Positions 15,374 to 23,905 of a stretch of 42,846 nucleotides of DNA are shown piece after piece. Source of the DNA: Candidatus Thermochlorobacter aerophilus (GTDB lineage: Bacteria > Bacteroidota > Chlorobiia > Chlorobiales > Thermochlorobacteraceae); contig PHFL01000077.1 in NCBI GenBank assembly GCA_002794105.1, positions 1 through 42,846 of the forward strand, given 5' to 3'. The stretch's first letter is position 1. Each line of letters opens with the position of its first letter. The position numbers and the translations under genes were made by a program. The notes below the pieces were generated by a model, which worked only from the letters and a program-made list of their open reading frames with translations, did no database searches and was not told the origin of the DNA.

Positions 15374-17358
15374 TGCGGTCTGTTGCCCTACTACTGCTGC
15401 TGCTAAGTTCGGTTGCTTCAGCACAAACCGTGGACTGGATAGAGCAATTCCAAAATCAGGGTTTTTCAAAGTTTGCTATCTCGGTTCAGACCGAAGTGCT
15501 ACGCAATCGTTTCGATGCATCGAATTATTTGGTCTCAAAAGTGGTGTTGCAATATCAGACTGGGCTTTGGCGCGCACAGGCGACTATCAACAACAACTAC
15601 GAGCAAATCTTCCAAATTGAGCCCGAGCCGACTGCTATCAGTCTGCCGCAAGATGCCGCGCTGGTGCGTCCGTCCAATCAGCCGAATGATGTATATCGTG
15701 CCAATTTCCCACTGTCGTTTGCACTGGGGCTAAGCAGTGAGCAGGTTGGAGTCAGTATGTTTTTTTCGGTGCTCATGGAAAAAGTCGCTGCAAGTCGGTT
15801 GAAAGTCTCTGAAACACAAGGCGGTGTATTTACAGCTCAGCTTAAACCAATGAACTGGGAAAAGCAAAGTCTCCTTGCGGGGCTACGCGGGTATGCCACG
15901 CTGGGCAACCTACGCATGCATCTGGGTATTATGCCAACACCAGTGCTGAGCATCGGTCAAGTGGACTTGCCATATCGGTTTCGGAACGACATCCTGCCGT
16001 TTGGCGAACTGGAGTTCATCCAGCCGTATTTTCGCTTCGGGCTTTCGGCGCACTTAAGAAGCATCAGTGCGTTTTACATGCAAAGTTTGCCGAATCCCTT
16101 GCCGAACATCTCGGAGCCGATTCAAGTGGCAATTCGGGCGCAGCGGGGAATAGCAACCTTCAATTTTCAAACACTGCAACTTGATATCGGCGTTCCACTC
16201 ACCAGCGACCTTGCTGCCAGTGTGGGCATTGAGCGCGTGTGGTATTCTTCTACCAAGTTCTCACGTGGAGAATTTGAAAGATGGCTGAACACTGCAACAT
16301 TAAACTGGACAAACTCCCCGAACAATTTGCTACAAGAGCAGTCGTTCCGAGCAGGTGCAACGTTCAAGTTTGGCGCACAAACTCAGCCGATTTTGAAACT
16401 TGCTGACCTCAAATTGCTGCATCAGAATATTTTCCAATCAAAACGCGAATACTACGCGCACAATCCCGTTGCAATTCTTACCTTGCACAATGCAGACAAG
16501 CGTCCCGTGTGGTGTCAGGTTACGGCGACGCTGGGTAACACAGGTCGGTTTAAAAGTGAGCCAATTCAAATTGATGCTGATGAGCTGCGCGATGTGCCGA
16601 TTTATTTGTATCTGAGCGATGTCAAGCAGTTTCAAATCTCGCGCATTGGTGAGCTGTCTATCTCGGTCGAGCTCGATAACCGTAGGCTCCCATTAGCTAA
16701 TGTGCCAGTGGTTATACTCAACGAAAATGCATGGGATGGCGATACATGGAGTTTGAAATTTTTTATTGCACCAAATGACCAACAAGTGCAGCTGTTTGCA
16801 AAAACAAAATACCTACGTGCGCTGACGGGTGATAGCACCAGTCAACCTGCCAGATTCCACCAACTCAGGCGCTTTATCACCGAATTGGGTAAAGACCTGC
16901 GCTATGTGCCTGATGCAACCACATCAATGGTTGTCGACCAAGTGCAATCGCCGCGCGAGACACTTGAGAAGCGCTCGGGCGATTGTGAAGATTTCGTCGT
17001 CTATCTGGCTTCATGCTTGATGGCAGTTGGTATTCACTGCGCGATTGTGGATGTGCGACCAAAAGCGCCGCAAAGCGTAGTTGTTCCAACTGCAGAGCCG
17101 GGGGCAATCGGACATCTGTTCCTGCTGGTCGATACAGGATTGGATGTAACACAAATTGGTCAGCTCGGGCTGAATGAATTTGAAGCCATCTCACGCCAAA
17201 ATCCGCTGGGTAAAACAACACTGTGGCTCCCAATTGAGACGACAGTGCTATCGAGCGGTTTTGAGACAGCGCTCAAAATGGGGGCACAGCAATACTATCG
17301 CGAAGTGATAGAGAAGCAAGGTATCATTAAAGGAAATGTTCACATTTATGACCTCTAA
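15370..17358 (+). CDS. Predicted outer-membrane beta-barrel protein with C-terminal transglutaminase-like domain
   Basis: The 662-residue product has a clean signal peptide (MMRSVALLLLLLSSVASAQT). Residues ~20-335 form alternating strands with aromatic residues (for example FRFGLSAHLRSISAFYM and FRAGATFKFG), as in outer-membrane barrels. A beta-sandwich-like segment follows (~360-465). Residues ~490-640 form a transglutaminase/cysteine-protease-like fold: RSGDCEDFVVYLASCL with Cys539 as nucleophile, GHLFLLVDT with His582, and Asp587 as likely third residue. The fold may cleave or crosslink peptides in the periplasm or at the surface. The gene is coupled to the sensor/activator gene by a 4-bp overlap and reaches into the 5' frame of the next. 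The barrel call is from strand pattern only. Confidence 0.72.
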   Translation: MMRSVALLLLLLSSVASAQTVDWIEQFQNQGFSKFAISVQTEVLRNRFDASNYLVSKVVLQYQTGLWRAQATINNNYEQIFQIEPEPTAISLPQDAALVRPSNQPNDVYRANFPLSFALGLSSEQVGVSMFFSVLMEKVAASRLKVSETQGGVFTAQLKPMNWEKQSLLAGLRGYATLGNLRMHLGIMPTPVLSIGQVDLPYRFRNDILPFGELEFIQPYFRFGLSAHLRSISAFYMQSLPNPLPNISEPIQVAIRAQRGIATFNFQTLQLDIGVPLTSDLAASVGIERVWYSSTKFSRGEFERWLNTATLNWTNSPNNLLQEQSFRAGATFKFGAQTQPILKLADLKLLHQNIFQSKREYYAHNPVAILTLHNADKRPVWCQVTATLGNTGRFKSEPIQIDADELRDVPIYLYLSDVKQFQISRIGELSISVELDNRRLPLANVPVVILNENAWDGDTWSLKFFIAPNDQQVQLFAKTKYLRALTGDSTSQPARFHQLRRFITELGKDLRYVPDATTSMVVDQVQSPRETLEKRSGDCEDFVVYLASCLMAVGIHCAIVDVRPKAPQSVVVPTAEPGAIGHLFLLVDTGLDVTQIGQLGLNEFEAISRQNPLGKTTLWLPIETTVLSSGFETALKMGAQQYYREVIEKQGIIKGNVHIYDL

Positions 17359-17371
17359 CATCACAATTGTT

Positions 17372-18073
17372 ATGCGAACGCTTCAACTCTGCTTATGCCT
17401 AATGCTATGCAGCACAGTGATTAGTGCTCAAACGAAAGTGTGGATTAAAATCGATTCAGGCACTGCACTCTATTTGCACCCCTATCAGCAGCAGTGGCTA
17501 CCGCTTTCAGCCAAAGAGGAAGTTTTGGCAAAGACATTCATGCTGACAAAAAAAGGTGCAAAAGCCATGCTCTTCAAGGAAACAGAAGTGTATGCACTGC
17601 CTGAATCTGCCTATTTCTTCATTGAAGATGTGCTGCCAAAATCACGGGTAGAAATTGTGGCGGCACTGACACAAATCGAAGCCGAACAACTGCCGAAATC
17701 CACACGCGAGAGCCGTGAGCGCAAGTTGCCCATCGGGCTCACCTATGGTGAAAGCATAGCCGATACCACAAGCTCTAACATAGCGGCTATTCCTTACCTA
17801 AATGAGCGTCTGAACGCTGTCGAGTATTTCCTAAGCAACGGGCGTTATGATGCTGCACTGCTATCGCAAAAGCGATTGCTCACCAAATTTCCAGTGCTCT
17901 ACCAAGACGCACTGCAAGCCGAGCGACTCTTCATGCTCTACGATAAGCTCGAGCTCTACGGATTTCTCAACGACGAAACGCGCCGACTGCTAAGCATCAA
18001 ACGCAGCGCGGAATTTGACAAAATGGTCGAGCGCTGGAACAGCATAGCCAAAACCAAATTGCTCAACCGTTAA
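17372..18073 (+). CDS. Secreted protein of unknown function
   Basis: From ATG 17372 the 233-residue product has a typical signal peptide (MRTLQLCLCLMLCSTVISAQ). Upstream in-frame ATGs at 17336 and 17348 would put extra residues before the signal peptide and overlap the preceding gene, so I prefer 17372. The first half looks beta-rich; the second half (from about residue 140) is helical, with YLNERLNAVEYFLSNGRYDAALLSQKRLLTKF resembling a TPR-like hairpin. No catalytic motif is recognised. It sits between the barrel/transglutaminase gene and the membrane metallopeptidase gene, which suggests a periplasmic adaptor role (inference). Confidence 0.72.
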   Translation: MRTLQLCLCLMLCSTVISAQTKVWIKIDSGTALYLHPYQQQWLPLSAKEEVLAKTFMLTKKGAKAMLFKETEVYALPESAYFFIEDVLPKSRVEIVAALTQIEAEQLPKSTRESRERKLPIGLTYGESIADTTSSNIAAIPYLNERLNAVEYFLSNGRYDAALLSQKRLLTKFPVLYQDALQAERLFMLYDKLELYGFLNDETRRLLSIKRSAEFDKMVERWNSIAKTKLLNR

Positions 18074-18216
18074 GCACATCGGAGTGCTAAAAAACTTTTG
18101 CGCCACAACCACGCACAGCAGCAAAACCCTTGCACAAGCTCAAGTGGGATTTTTATGAACAACAAATCCGCTAACATGCGTGAAAGGTTCTGACCCGCAC
18201 TTCTTGCAGCAATTCA

Positions 18217-20433
18217 ATGACAAAGATGCTTGGGCTGAGCAAAATAACACATCGAGGAGCATGGCTCGTCTTGGGGTTTGCACTATTGCTCTCAATTGCT
18301 TTGGCAAATGTGCCGCTCTTCAATGTGTTGGGATATGAATTTTGCTTGGTGCAAGCGGCGCTTCTGCCTTTGGCACTGGGCTTGTTCTGGCTAAGCGAGA
18401 GCGAGACGCAAAGACGCTTATGGGTAACGCTTCTGACGCTTATCATTCCGCCAGTCGTAATGGCGGTCAATATGCTGTTTGTGCGCAATTGCGCGTATTT
18501 GGAGGGACTTGGGTTTTATGCTTTGGCAGTGGGCGGTGGAGTGCTTTTCACGCTCTCATTGGTTCTGCTCATTGAGATTATGCCACTGCGGCAGAAAAAA
18601 TCGCTGTTTGTGGTGCTGTATGTGATACTTCTGCTGGTGCCGCCGCTCTACCGCTTTTACACCACGCCGCAAGTGTATTTCTTCAATCACATCTTTGGAT
18701 TCTTTTCAGGCTCTATCTACGACGATGCAATTGAAATTGAGCCGCGCTATGTGCTCTTCCGTGTAGAGACACTTGCCATATCGGCGACGATGCTGACATG
18801 GCGGTTTTACAAAAAGCTTCCTTCAGCATGGGCGCGCCTAATGCTCTTGCTCTCCATAAGCACTGCAGTCTTTTTTTGGCTACAGAGTGAATCGTTGGGA
18901 ATATGCTCATCACGGCAAGCCATTATGGCAACACTGGTGCCGTTGGATTCATCAAAAATGTGGTATGCCAGTGCCGCACTCTCAGAAAAAGAACGCGAGC
19001 ATCTACGGCAACGCATCAGGCGAGAAATCTACGATTTGCAAGGCTTAATGGAGCTGGATACTGTGCCACCAATTTACATTTTCGTTTATCCAGACCGAGA
19101 AAGCAAAAAGCGTTTTACAGGTTTGGATAAAACAGAAATGGCGCGCGTTTGGATGAACGAAATTCACATCACACAGCAAAATGTCGATGCAGTGTTGCGC
19201 CACGAACTGGTGCATCTTTTCATGAAACCGTTTGGTGATAGATGGCTGGGGTTATCGCCAAGTATAGGGCTACTGGAGGGAATTGCGGTAGCGCTGGAAA
19301 CACCATCGTTTGAGTGGACACTCGATGAGCTCTCGACAAACTTTCTGGAAAATAAGCCAGAGTTTGATGTTAAATCACTCTTCAATCTCATTGGGTTTTG
19401 GACTGAACTAAGTTCAACAAGCTACACGCTGGCGGGTTCTTTTGTGAAGTATCTCTTGAAAACATACGGCATGGCAGCGTTCAAGCAAGTGTATGCTGAT
19501 GCAGATTTTGCACGGGTGTATGGCAAATCGCTCGACGAGTTACTGAGTGAGTGGTTGGAGCATCTAAGCAAGGTAATGGTGCCGCCGCAAATTGCGCCGT
19601 ATTACCAGCAGGTTTTTGAGCGCAAGACCATTTTTCAGGTGGAGTGCCCACACATTGTAGCACAGCTCTTGAAGAAAGCCGCAAAAGCCTACGAACACGA
19701 GGACTATGAACAGGCAAGCAAGCTGGCAAAGCGGGTCTTGGATATGTCGCATGGCACTAATGCTGAGGCGGCATATCGGTATCTGCGTGCTCAGTTGGCA
19801 CTGGCGCACTTAGGCAAAGTTACCTTCAAGGAAGTCTTTAATGATGCACAAGGTCAACTTCAAAATGTGGAGCATCCTGAACGGGCTTGGTTTGCGCTCG
19901 CAGATGCGATGCTGTGGAGCAAAGCGACGCCTATAGATTCAGCAAGGCGGATATTGGAGCGTCTGTATCGGTCGCACCTTTCGTTTGAGTTCGATGTAGC
20001 AATTGCCATGCGCTTGCAAGCCATGCAACTGGCATACGACATGGAGTTATTCTCGCCATTTCTTTCGCTACAAGAAAAAACTGCACGCGAGCAAGCCATC
20101 ATGGATACGGCTACAGAGGCAAAAGTCAAGGCGTTCTCCTGCTTGAGACAAGCAGAAAGAGCTTTTGAGCAGAAAGAATTCGAGCAGGTGCTGACACTGT
20201 TGGCGCAGGTGGAGCCTTGGCATCAGCGCGATTTGGATTTGCATACAGAAATGCTGCGACTCAAGGCCTATCTCTGGACCGGCAAGATTGATAGTGCTAT
20301 GACTTCTGCAGGAAGAGCAAAGCAATATGCCTCAAACTTTGCCAATGCGAAAGCAAAGTATGGCTACATTGACCACATCTTGCAACTGCATAGCCAGTAT
20401 TTTGAGCTGGCAGAGCAGCATAAACTACGGTGA
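18217..20433 (+). CDS. Polytopic membrane metallopeptidase (HExxH, peptidase MA-like) with helical-repeat tail
   Basis: The 738-residue product opens with about six hydrophobic segments in its first ~235 residues. A soluble domain follows with the zinc motif HELVH (H329, E330, H333) and a downstream Glu in LLEGIAVALE (E354, 21 residues later), the spacing of gluzincin/peptidase MA-type enzymes. From about residue 480 the sequence is a run of helical pairs rich in Ala, Leu and Tyr, TPR-like (for example KAAKAYEHEDYEQASKLAKR and AERAFEQKEFEQVLTLLAQ). The combination suggests a membrane-tethered protease whose repeats bind a partner or substrate. It is the last gene of the sigma-54 locus and overlaps the convergent cyclo-ligase gene by 9 bp at the 3' ends. 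Confidence 0.8.
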   Translation: MTKMLGLSKITHRGAWLVLGFALLLSIALANVPLFNVLGYEFCLVQAALLPLALGLFWLSESETQRRLWVTLLTLIIPPVVMAVNMLFVRNCAYLEGLGFYALAVGGGVLFTLSLVLLIEIMPLRQKKSLFVVLYVILLLVPPLYRFYTTPQVYFFNHIFGFFSGSIYDDAIEIEPRYVLFRVETLAISATMLTWRFYKKLPSAWARLMLLLSISTAVFFWLQSESLGICSSRQAIMATLVPLDSSKMWYASAALSEKEREHLRQRIRREIYDLQGLMELDTVPPIYIFVYPDRESKKRFTGLDKTEMARVWMNEIHITQQNVDAVLRHELVHLFMKPFGDRWLGLSPSIGLLEGIAVALETPSFEWTLDELSTNFLENKPEFDVKSLFNLIGFWTELSSTSYTLAGSFVKYLLKTYGMAAFKQVYADADFARVYGKSLDELLSEWLEHLSKVMVPPQIAPYYQQVFERKTIFQVECPHIVAQLLKKAAKAYEHEDYEQASKLAKRVLDMSHGTNAEAAYRYLRAQLALAHLGKVTFKEVFNDAQGQLQNVEHPERAWFALADAMLWSKATPIDSARRILERLYRSHLSFEFDVAIAMRLQAMQLAYDMELFSPFLSLQEKTAREQAIMDTATEAKVKAFSCLRQAERAFEQKEFEQVLTLLAQVEPWHQRDLDLHTEMLRLKAYLWTGKIDSAMTSAGRAKQYASNFANAKAKYGYIDHILQLHSQYFELAEQHKLR

Positions 20434-21039
20434 GATGTAAATCATGCCAGTTTCGGTGGCAATAGCATCCAAGGGCACATCTTTATGTGCTTTTTCTGGG
20501 ATTTGGGGAATGTGTTCCAAAATTTGAAAAGAAAAAGCTAAGCCAATTTTATACGGGTGAATACCTTTTGCTGCTAGGCGAGAAAAGAAGTTGTCGTAGA
20601 AACCTTTGCCATATCCCAAGCGGTTACCAGCTCTATCGCAAGCCAGAAGTGGTGTGAGCACCACATCAATCATGGATTCATCGACAGGAACATGTTCGAT
20701 AGGTTCGAGGACCTCAAAGACACCGCTGGCAAGTTTATCCATGCCTGTAAAGCGCACACTGACGAGATTGCGTGATTTCATAACGGGCACAGCGATTGGT
20801 TTGCCTTGTGCCTGTAGCCATTGTAAGATAGGCTCGGTATTGACCTCGCGACGTGAAGCCATAGAAATGAAACAATGCACCATGCGAGCTCGGTGCAAAA
20901 CTGGGGCATCCATCAGGCTCTGAAAAATTTTCTGGCTACGTGTTTGCCACTCTTCTTCTGAAAGCGCAAGGCGCTGTTTAGAAAGAGCATCACGAATTGC
21001 AGCGCGTGCTTGCAAAGCTTGTCGTAACGCAGCATCCAT
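20425..21039 (-). CDS. 5-formyltetrahydrofolate cyclo-ligase
   Basis: This enzyme converts 5-formyl-THF to 5,10-methenyl-THF using ATP, returning a storage folate to one-carbon metabolism. The 204-residue product has family length and its conserved end: DVVLTPLLACDRAGNRLGYG, then KGFYDNFF, the ATP/folate-binding signature, and later HKDVPLDAIATETG. The N-terminal helix with RAAIRDAL is also typical. The start is ATG 21039, with only a weak upstream AAGG. It is downstream of the nucleotidyltransferase gene on the same strand, with a 152-bp gap in which no feature was recognised. Confidence 0.94.
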   Translation of the reverse strand: MDAALRQALQARAAIRDALSKQRLALSEEEWQTRSQKIFQSLMDAPVLHRARMVHCFISMASRREVNTEPILQWLQAQGKPIAVPVMKSRNLVSVRFTGMDKLASGVFEVLEPIEHVPVDESMIDVVLTPLLACDRAGNRLGYGKGFYDNFFSRLAAKGIHPYKIGLAFSFQILEHIPQIPEKAHKDVPLDAIATETGMIYISP

Positions 21040-21191
21040 TTAAGTTGCTTACCTTAATTGGTTGTGGCGCTGTCATGGAAACGCTTTTTGTTTGGTTATG
21101 AAGCATTGTTTCGTTGATGTCGTTCCAAAACGAGGCAAGCACATTTATTACTGCGTGTGGGGCGCCTCAGGTTCGGTGAGCCCTGTGTAGC

Positions 21192-22166
21192 TCAGCTTAA
21201 ATCTACCTCTGAAGAATCACCAATGTTGATGCGCCGAGTTTTGCCTAACACGTGAGCGTTGTTGCCAATGATAGACTCGCTAAGTAGCATGGAAATGACG
21301 CGTGCCTGTTCGCCGACGATGGAGTTTTTTATCAAAGAATTTTTGATGACAGCTTTACTGCCAATCGTGGCATATGGTCCAATGATAGAGTTTTCAATTT
21401 CGGCATCCTCGGCGATATAGACTGGCGGATTAATCACGCAGCCGAAAATATCTTTGTATCGTGAGCGAGATTTGAGCAGTTTTTCATTGGTCGAGAGCAA
21501 AGTTTCAGGCTTGCCGCAATCATACCAGCCCTCGACAGGAAAAGTTGAGAATTTTTCGCCGCGCTCAATCATGGCTTGTAAGGCATCTGTGAGTTGAAAC
21601 TCGCCTTTGGTGCGCAGATTAGCTTGAATATTGCGGTCCAAGCATTCCATCAGGAGCGCAGGTCGCTTAATGTAGTAGAGTCCAACCACAGCAAGATTGG
21701 AGCGCGGATGCTCGGGCTTTTCGACAAGCCGAGTGATAAACCCATCTTGAACTTCTGCCACACCAAAGCGACGCGGGTCTTCAACGGCTTTGACGCCTAA
21801 TGCTGAATGCTCACGCCGCAGCACCTCGCTTAAATCCACCTCGAAAATGGTATCGCCGAGAATGATGAGCACGGGGTCCTCGCCAACATACTGACGCGTA
21901 ATCCAAATGGCATGTCCCAGACCAAGGCGCTCTTCTTGCTCGACAAATGTGAAGTGGATATCGTAGTGACGCGTCAGATATTCCTCAATCATGTCGCCTA
22001 AGTAGCCAACGACCACCACAGCTTCTTTGATGCCTTCTGCGATGATTTTGTCAATGATATGTCCGATAATGGGCTTGCCAGCGACATTCAAAAGCACCTT
22101 TGGGAGCGTGTAGGTGTGAGGACGAAGACGGCTGCCGACGCCAGCAACAGGAATAATGGCTTTCAT
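21192..22166 (-). CDS. Sugar-phosphate nucleotidyltransferase with left-handed beta-helix tail
   Basis: The 324-residue product begins with the nucleotide-binding motif AGVGSRLRPHTYTLPKVLLNV, followed by KPIIGHIIDKI and the metal/nucleotide loop IILGDTIFEVDL (GD motif). These are features of glucose-1-phosphate thymidylyl/uridylyl-transferases and related enzymes. From about residue 245 it has hexapeptide-like repeats (AEDAEIENSIIGPYATIGSK...), a short left-handed beta-helix. It probably makes an NDP-sugar for cell-surface polysaccharide; which sugar and nucleotide cannot be settled. The start is unambiguous because the motif begins at residue 7. Confidence 0.92.
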   Translation of the reverse strand: MKAIIPVAGVGSRLRPHTYTLPKVLLNVAGKPIIGHIIDKIIAEGIKEAVVVVGYLGDMIEEYLTRHYDIHFTFVEQEERLGLGHAIWITRQYVGEDPVLIILGDTIFEVDLSEVLRREHSALGVKAVEDPRRFGVAEVQDGFITRLVEKPEHPRSNLAVVGLYYIKRPALLMECLDRNIQANLRTKGEFQLTDALQAMIERGEKFSTFPVEGWYDCGKPETLLSTNEKLLKSRSRYKDIFGCVINPPVYIAEDAEIENSIIGPYATIGSKAVIKNSLIKNSIVGEQARVISMLLSESIIGNNAHVLGKTRRINIGDSSEVDLS

Positions 22167-22207
22167 AAACGAACAAGTATTAAGTTTGCAAAATAGCGTG
22201 CGAAGTT

Positions 22208-22534
22208 ATGCAAAAGCGTCAAAAGAAACAGCGGCTGAAACCGAGCCTTGTATCAACTTGGCACAAGCTGGAAGAAGCAAAGGTCTTCCGCGAGGATATT
22301 TTGGAGCTCAAGTATCAACTATGGATTGCGCGCATGAGATTTGTGCGCGGTGAACTTAGCGATGAAGACCTGCGTCAGCGTGCCAATCAACTGATTGCAG
22401 CCATAGAGATGCGCCACCGCCAATGCTTTGGCACATCTGCTCGCCAACTGAAACTCTGCGCAGCAGAACTTATTACCGAGCCCTATGCTGGTCTTAGCGT
22501 AGGAGCGACTTTGGCAAATCCTCAAACTTCTTGA
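22208..22534 (+). CDS. Hypothetical basic helical protein
   Basis: The 108-residue product is not recognised. It is very basic at the N-terminus (MQKRQKKQRLKPSLVSTWHK), helical in the middle, without signal peptide or membrane segment. Codon use looks like that of the surrounding genes. It is divergent from the nucleotidyltransferase gene (41 bp between starts), and its 3' end overlaps the convergent DUF169 gene by 41 bp. That overlap lowers confidence, but both reading frames look plausible. Confidence 0.5.
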   Translation: MQKRQKKQRLKPSLVSTWHKLEEAKVFREDILELKYQLWIARMRFVRGELSDEDLRQRANQLIAAIEMRHRQCFGTSARQLKLCAAELITEPYAGLSVGATLANPQTS

Positions 22535-23249
22535 TGCGGTAAAGGTTTTGCGCCAGCATGGGAATGTCTTTGAAAGGAAAAGCAATGCACATTTCGCCAT
22601 CGCTCATGCGTGCCAGCTCGCGACCAGATAAATCGCCGGGCGAAAAAATCGGCTTTTGCGATATGTACGGATGCGGCACCACCAAAGCACAAAGCGACAG
22701 ACCCGCTAAACCCTGCACCAACTCACCAGACTCAAAGCTGTAGGCATGGCAGAGCCACTCTAACTGACGCGCATTGCAGAAAAAAAGCACGACATCAGGC
22801 TTGGGAACTTCTTCCAGCCGTCCCATCACCGTAGCCGCAAAATACTTGGCTTTTTTGAAGCTGTATGGCACACTTTCTTGACACTTGGTAACCGACTCAC
22901 GAGAGTAGTAAATCTTGCCTTCGCCAATGAGCATAGACCAGCCGATTTCCTCGAGCTGAGGCGGAAGCGCTTTCTGTCCCATGCCTGTGTAGCTGACACC
23001 GCCTGCGCAGATGTGGTCATCTGGCACAGTGTAAAACGGTGCCGCATAGTTGGAGACTTCTTTCCACATGCCGCAGTAGATGCCCTTTCCTTTGTAGCGC
23101 TGAACGCCGGGAGGAATATCATCGAGCGTGGTGCAAAATTTGAGGGCAACAAAATCGCGCTCAATGCCCGTAAAGTCACGGATTTTTTGAGCAAGCTCCC
23201 GCTGAGTTGCCAGCGTAGAGCTCAAAGAGTCATCCTGAAGCGAATCCAT
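22494..23249 (-). CDS. DUF169 family protein
   Basis: The 251-residue product matches the uncharacterised DUF169 family: an N-terminal helical part, then VALKFCTTLDDIPPGVQRYKG and an ICAGGVSYTGMG segment with conserved Cys and Gly. A YFAATVMGRLEEVPKPDVVLFF block and a C-terminal GRELARMSDGEMCIAFPF segment follow. Members are soluble, of unknown biochemical role, and found in anaerobes and methanogens as well as bacteria. No signal peptide is seen. The ATG at 23249 lacks a clear Shine-Dalgarno. Confidence 0.87.
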   Translation of the reverse strand: MDSLQDDSLSSTLATQRELAQKIRDFTGIERDFVALKFCTTLDDIPPGVQRYKGKGIYCGMWKEVSNYAAPFYTVPDDHICAGGVSYTGMGQKALPPQLEEIGWSMLIGEGKIYYSRESVTKCQESVPYSFKKAKYFAATVMGRLEEVPKPDVVLFFCNARQLEWLCHAYSFESGELVQGLAGLSLCALVVPHPYISQKPIFSPGDLSGRELARMSDGEMCIAFPFKDIPMLAQNLYRIKKFEDLPKSLLR

Positions 23250-23380
23250 AGCACTGCTTGTTTAGGAAAGTTGAAAAGTTTTTAGCTTGTGTGATGCTGA
23301 CAAAGTAAGAACAAACAGGTTTTGACTGCAACATTTGTTTCCATTCTGAGCTTTTCTGCAATGCTATTTCAAGCGTTTTT

Positions 23381-23516
23381 TGTCGCTCCGAGCATTTCTT
23401 TTGCGTCATTCCGAACGCAGTGAGGAATCCACAGTATGGATGCTTCGCTTCGCTCAGCATGACAATGTGGGAATGTGGATGCTTCACTGCGCTTGTGCTT
23501 CGTTCAGCATGACAGG
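23381..23516. repeat. Direct repeat, copy 1 (136 bp, 'HSERSEES'-type unit)
   Basis: This copy is identical to 23555-23690 except at two positions (23391 A/G and 23496 T/C), with an offset of 174 bp. It contains GTCATTCCGAACGCAGTGAG GAATCC and GGATGCTTCGCTTCGCTCAG CATGAC. Together these resemble a widespread intergenic repeat family whose accidental translation gives HSERSEES. Confidence 0.95.
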
Positions 23517-23554
23517 CAATGTTATGCCAAGCACTTTTGTCATGGCGGGCATTG

Positions 23555-23690
23555 TGTCGCTCCGGGCATTTCTTTTGCGTCATTCCGAACGCAGTGAGGA
23601 ATCCACAGTATGGATGCTTCGCTTCGCTCAGCATGACAATGTGGGAATGTGGATGCTTCACTGCGCTTGCGCTTCGTTCAGCATGACAGG
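23555..23690. repeat. Direct repeat, copy 2 (136 bp)
   Basis: Second copy of the unit, separated from the first by 38 bp (23517-23554). The near identity implies a recent duplication or ongoing gene conversion. Related shorter pieces occur at about 23774-23800 and 29080-29335. Confidence 0.95.
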
Positions 23691-23717
23691 GGTGAGGATA
23701 GCCAACCTTCGCCTATT

Positions 23718-23765
23718 GTCCCTCTCCTTGCAAAAGGAGAGGAACGGTTTCGGCAATGCCGAAAC
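23718..23765. repeat. Palindromic intergenic element (CCTCTCCTT/AAGGAGAGG plus GTTTCGGCA/TGCCGAAAC)
   Basis: Two adjacent hairpins are visible: CCTCTCCTT (23721-23729) with AAGGAGAGG (23734-23742), and GTTTCGGCA (23747-23755) with TGCCGAAAC (23757-23765). They are followed by AGGGTGAGG. A related element lies at 29194-29257, so this is a dispersed palindromic repeat (REP/MITE-like). Confidence 0.85.
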
Positions 23766-23905
23766 AGGGTGAGGTCATGCTTCGCTTCGCTCGGCATGGT
23801 AGGTGCGTTCAGTGTGAGAAATAACCGCATTCTTGCACTATTTTGTGAAACTTATGCTTCTCTCGAGAGCTGGAAAACTCAAGCAAATCTAAGTGAATAA
23901 CATGT

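Larger units (their letters stand above)
23250..23905. other. 656-bp repeat-rich intergenic region
   Basis: No credible gene lies between the DUF169 gene and the small coiled-coil gene. The space holds the long direct repeat (23381-23516 and 23555-23690) and a palindromic cassette near 23718-23800. Open frames of 90-140 codons on both strands arise only from the repeats (peptides with RHSERSEES and LRFAQHD) and are not taken as genes. Confidence 0.85.

Noticed and set aside
18073..18097. AGCAC/GTGCT hairpin followed by A/T-rich bases after the secreted-protein gene
   Set aside because: A 5-bp stem without a proper T-run is too weak to call a terminator.
21040..21191. Possible tRNA or small RNA in the gap between the nucleotidyltransferase and cyclo-ligase genes
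   Set aside because: No T-loop-like GGTTCRANNCC or cloverleaf pairing seen; only unstructured sequence.
23381..23690. Possible CRISPR array
   Set aside because: Two long (136-bp) copies with one 38-bp gap and no cas genes; the geometry is that of a duplicated intergenic element.
23230..23900. Open frames of 83-143 codons on both strands encoding RHSERSEES and LRFAQHD peptides
   Set aside because: They are created by the direct repeats, duplicate internally, and have no ribosome-binding site or homology beyond the repeat family.
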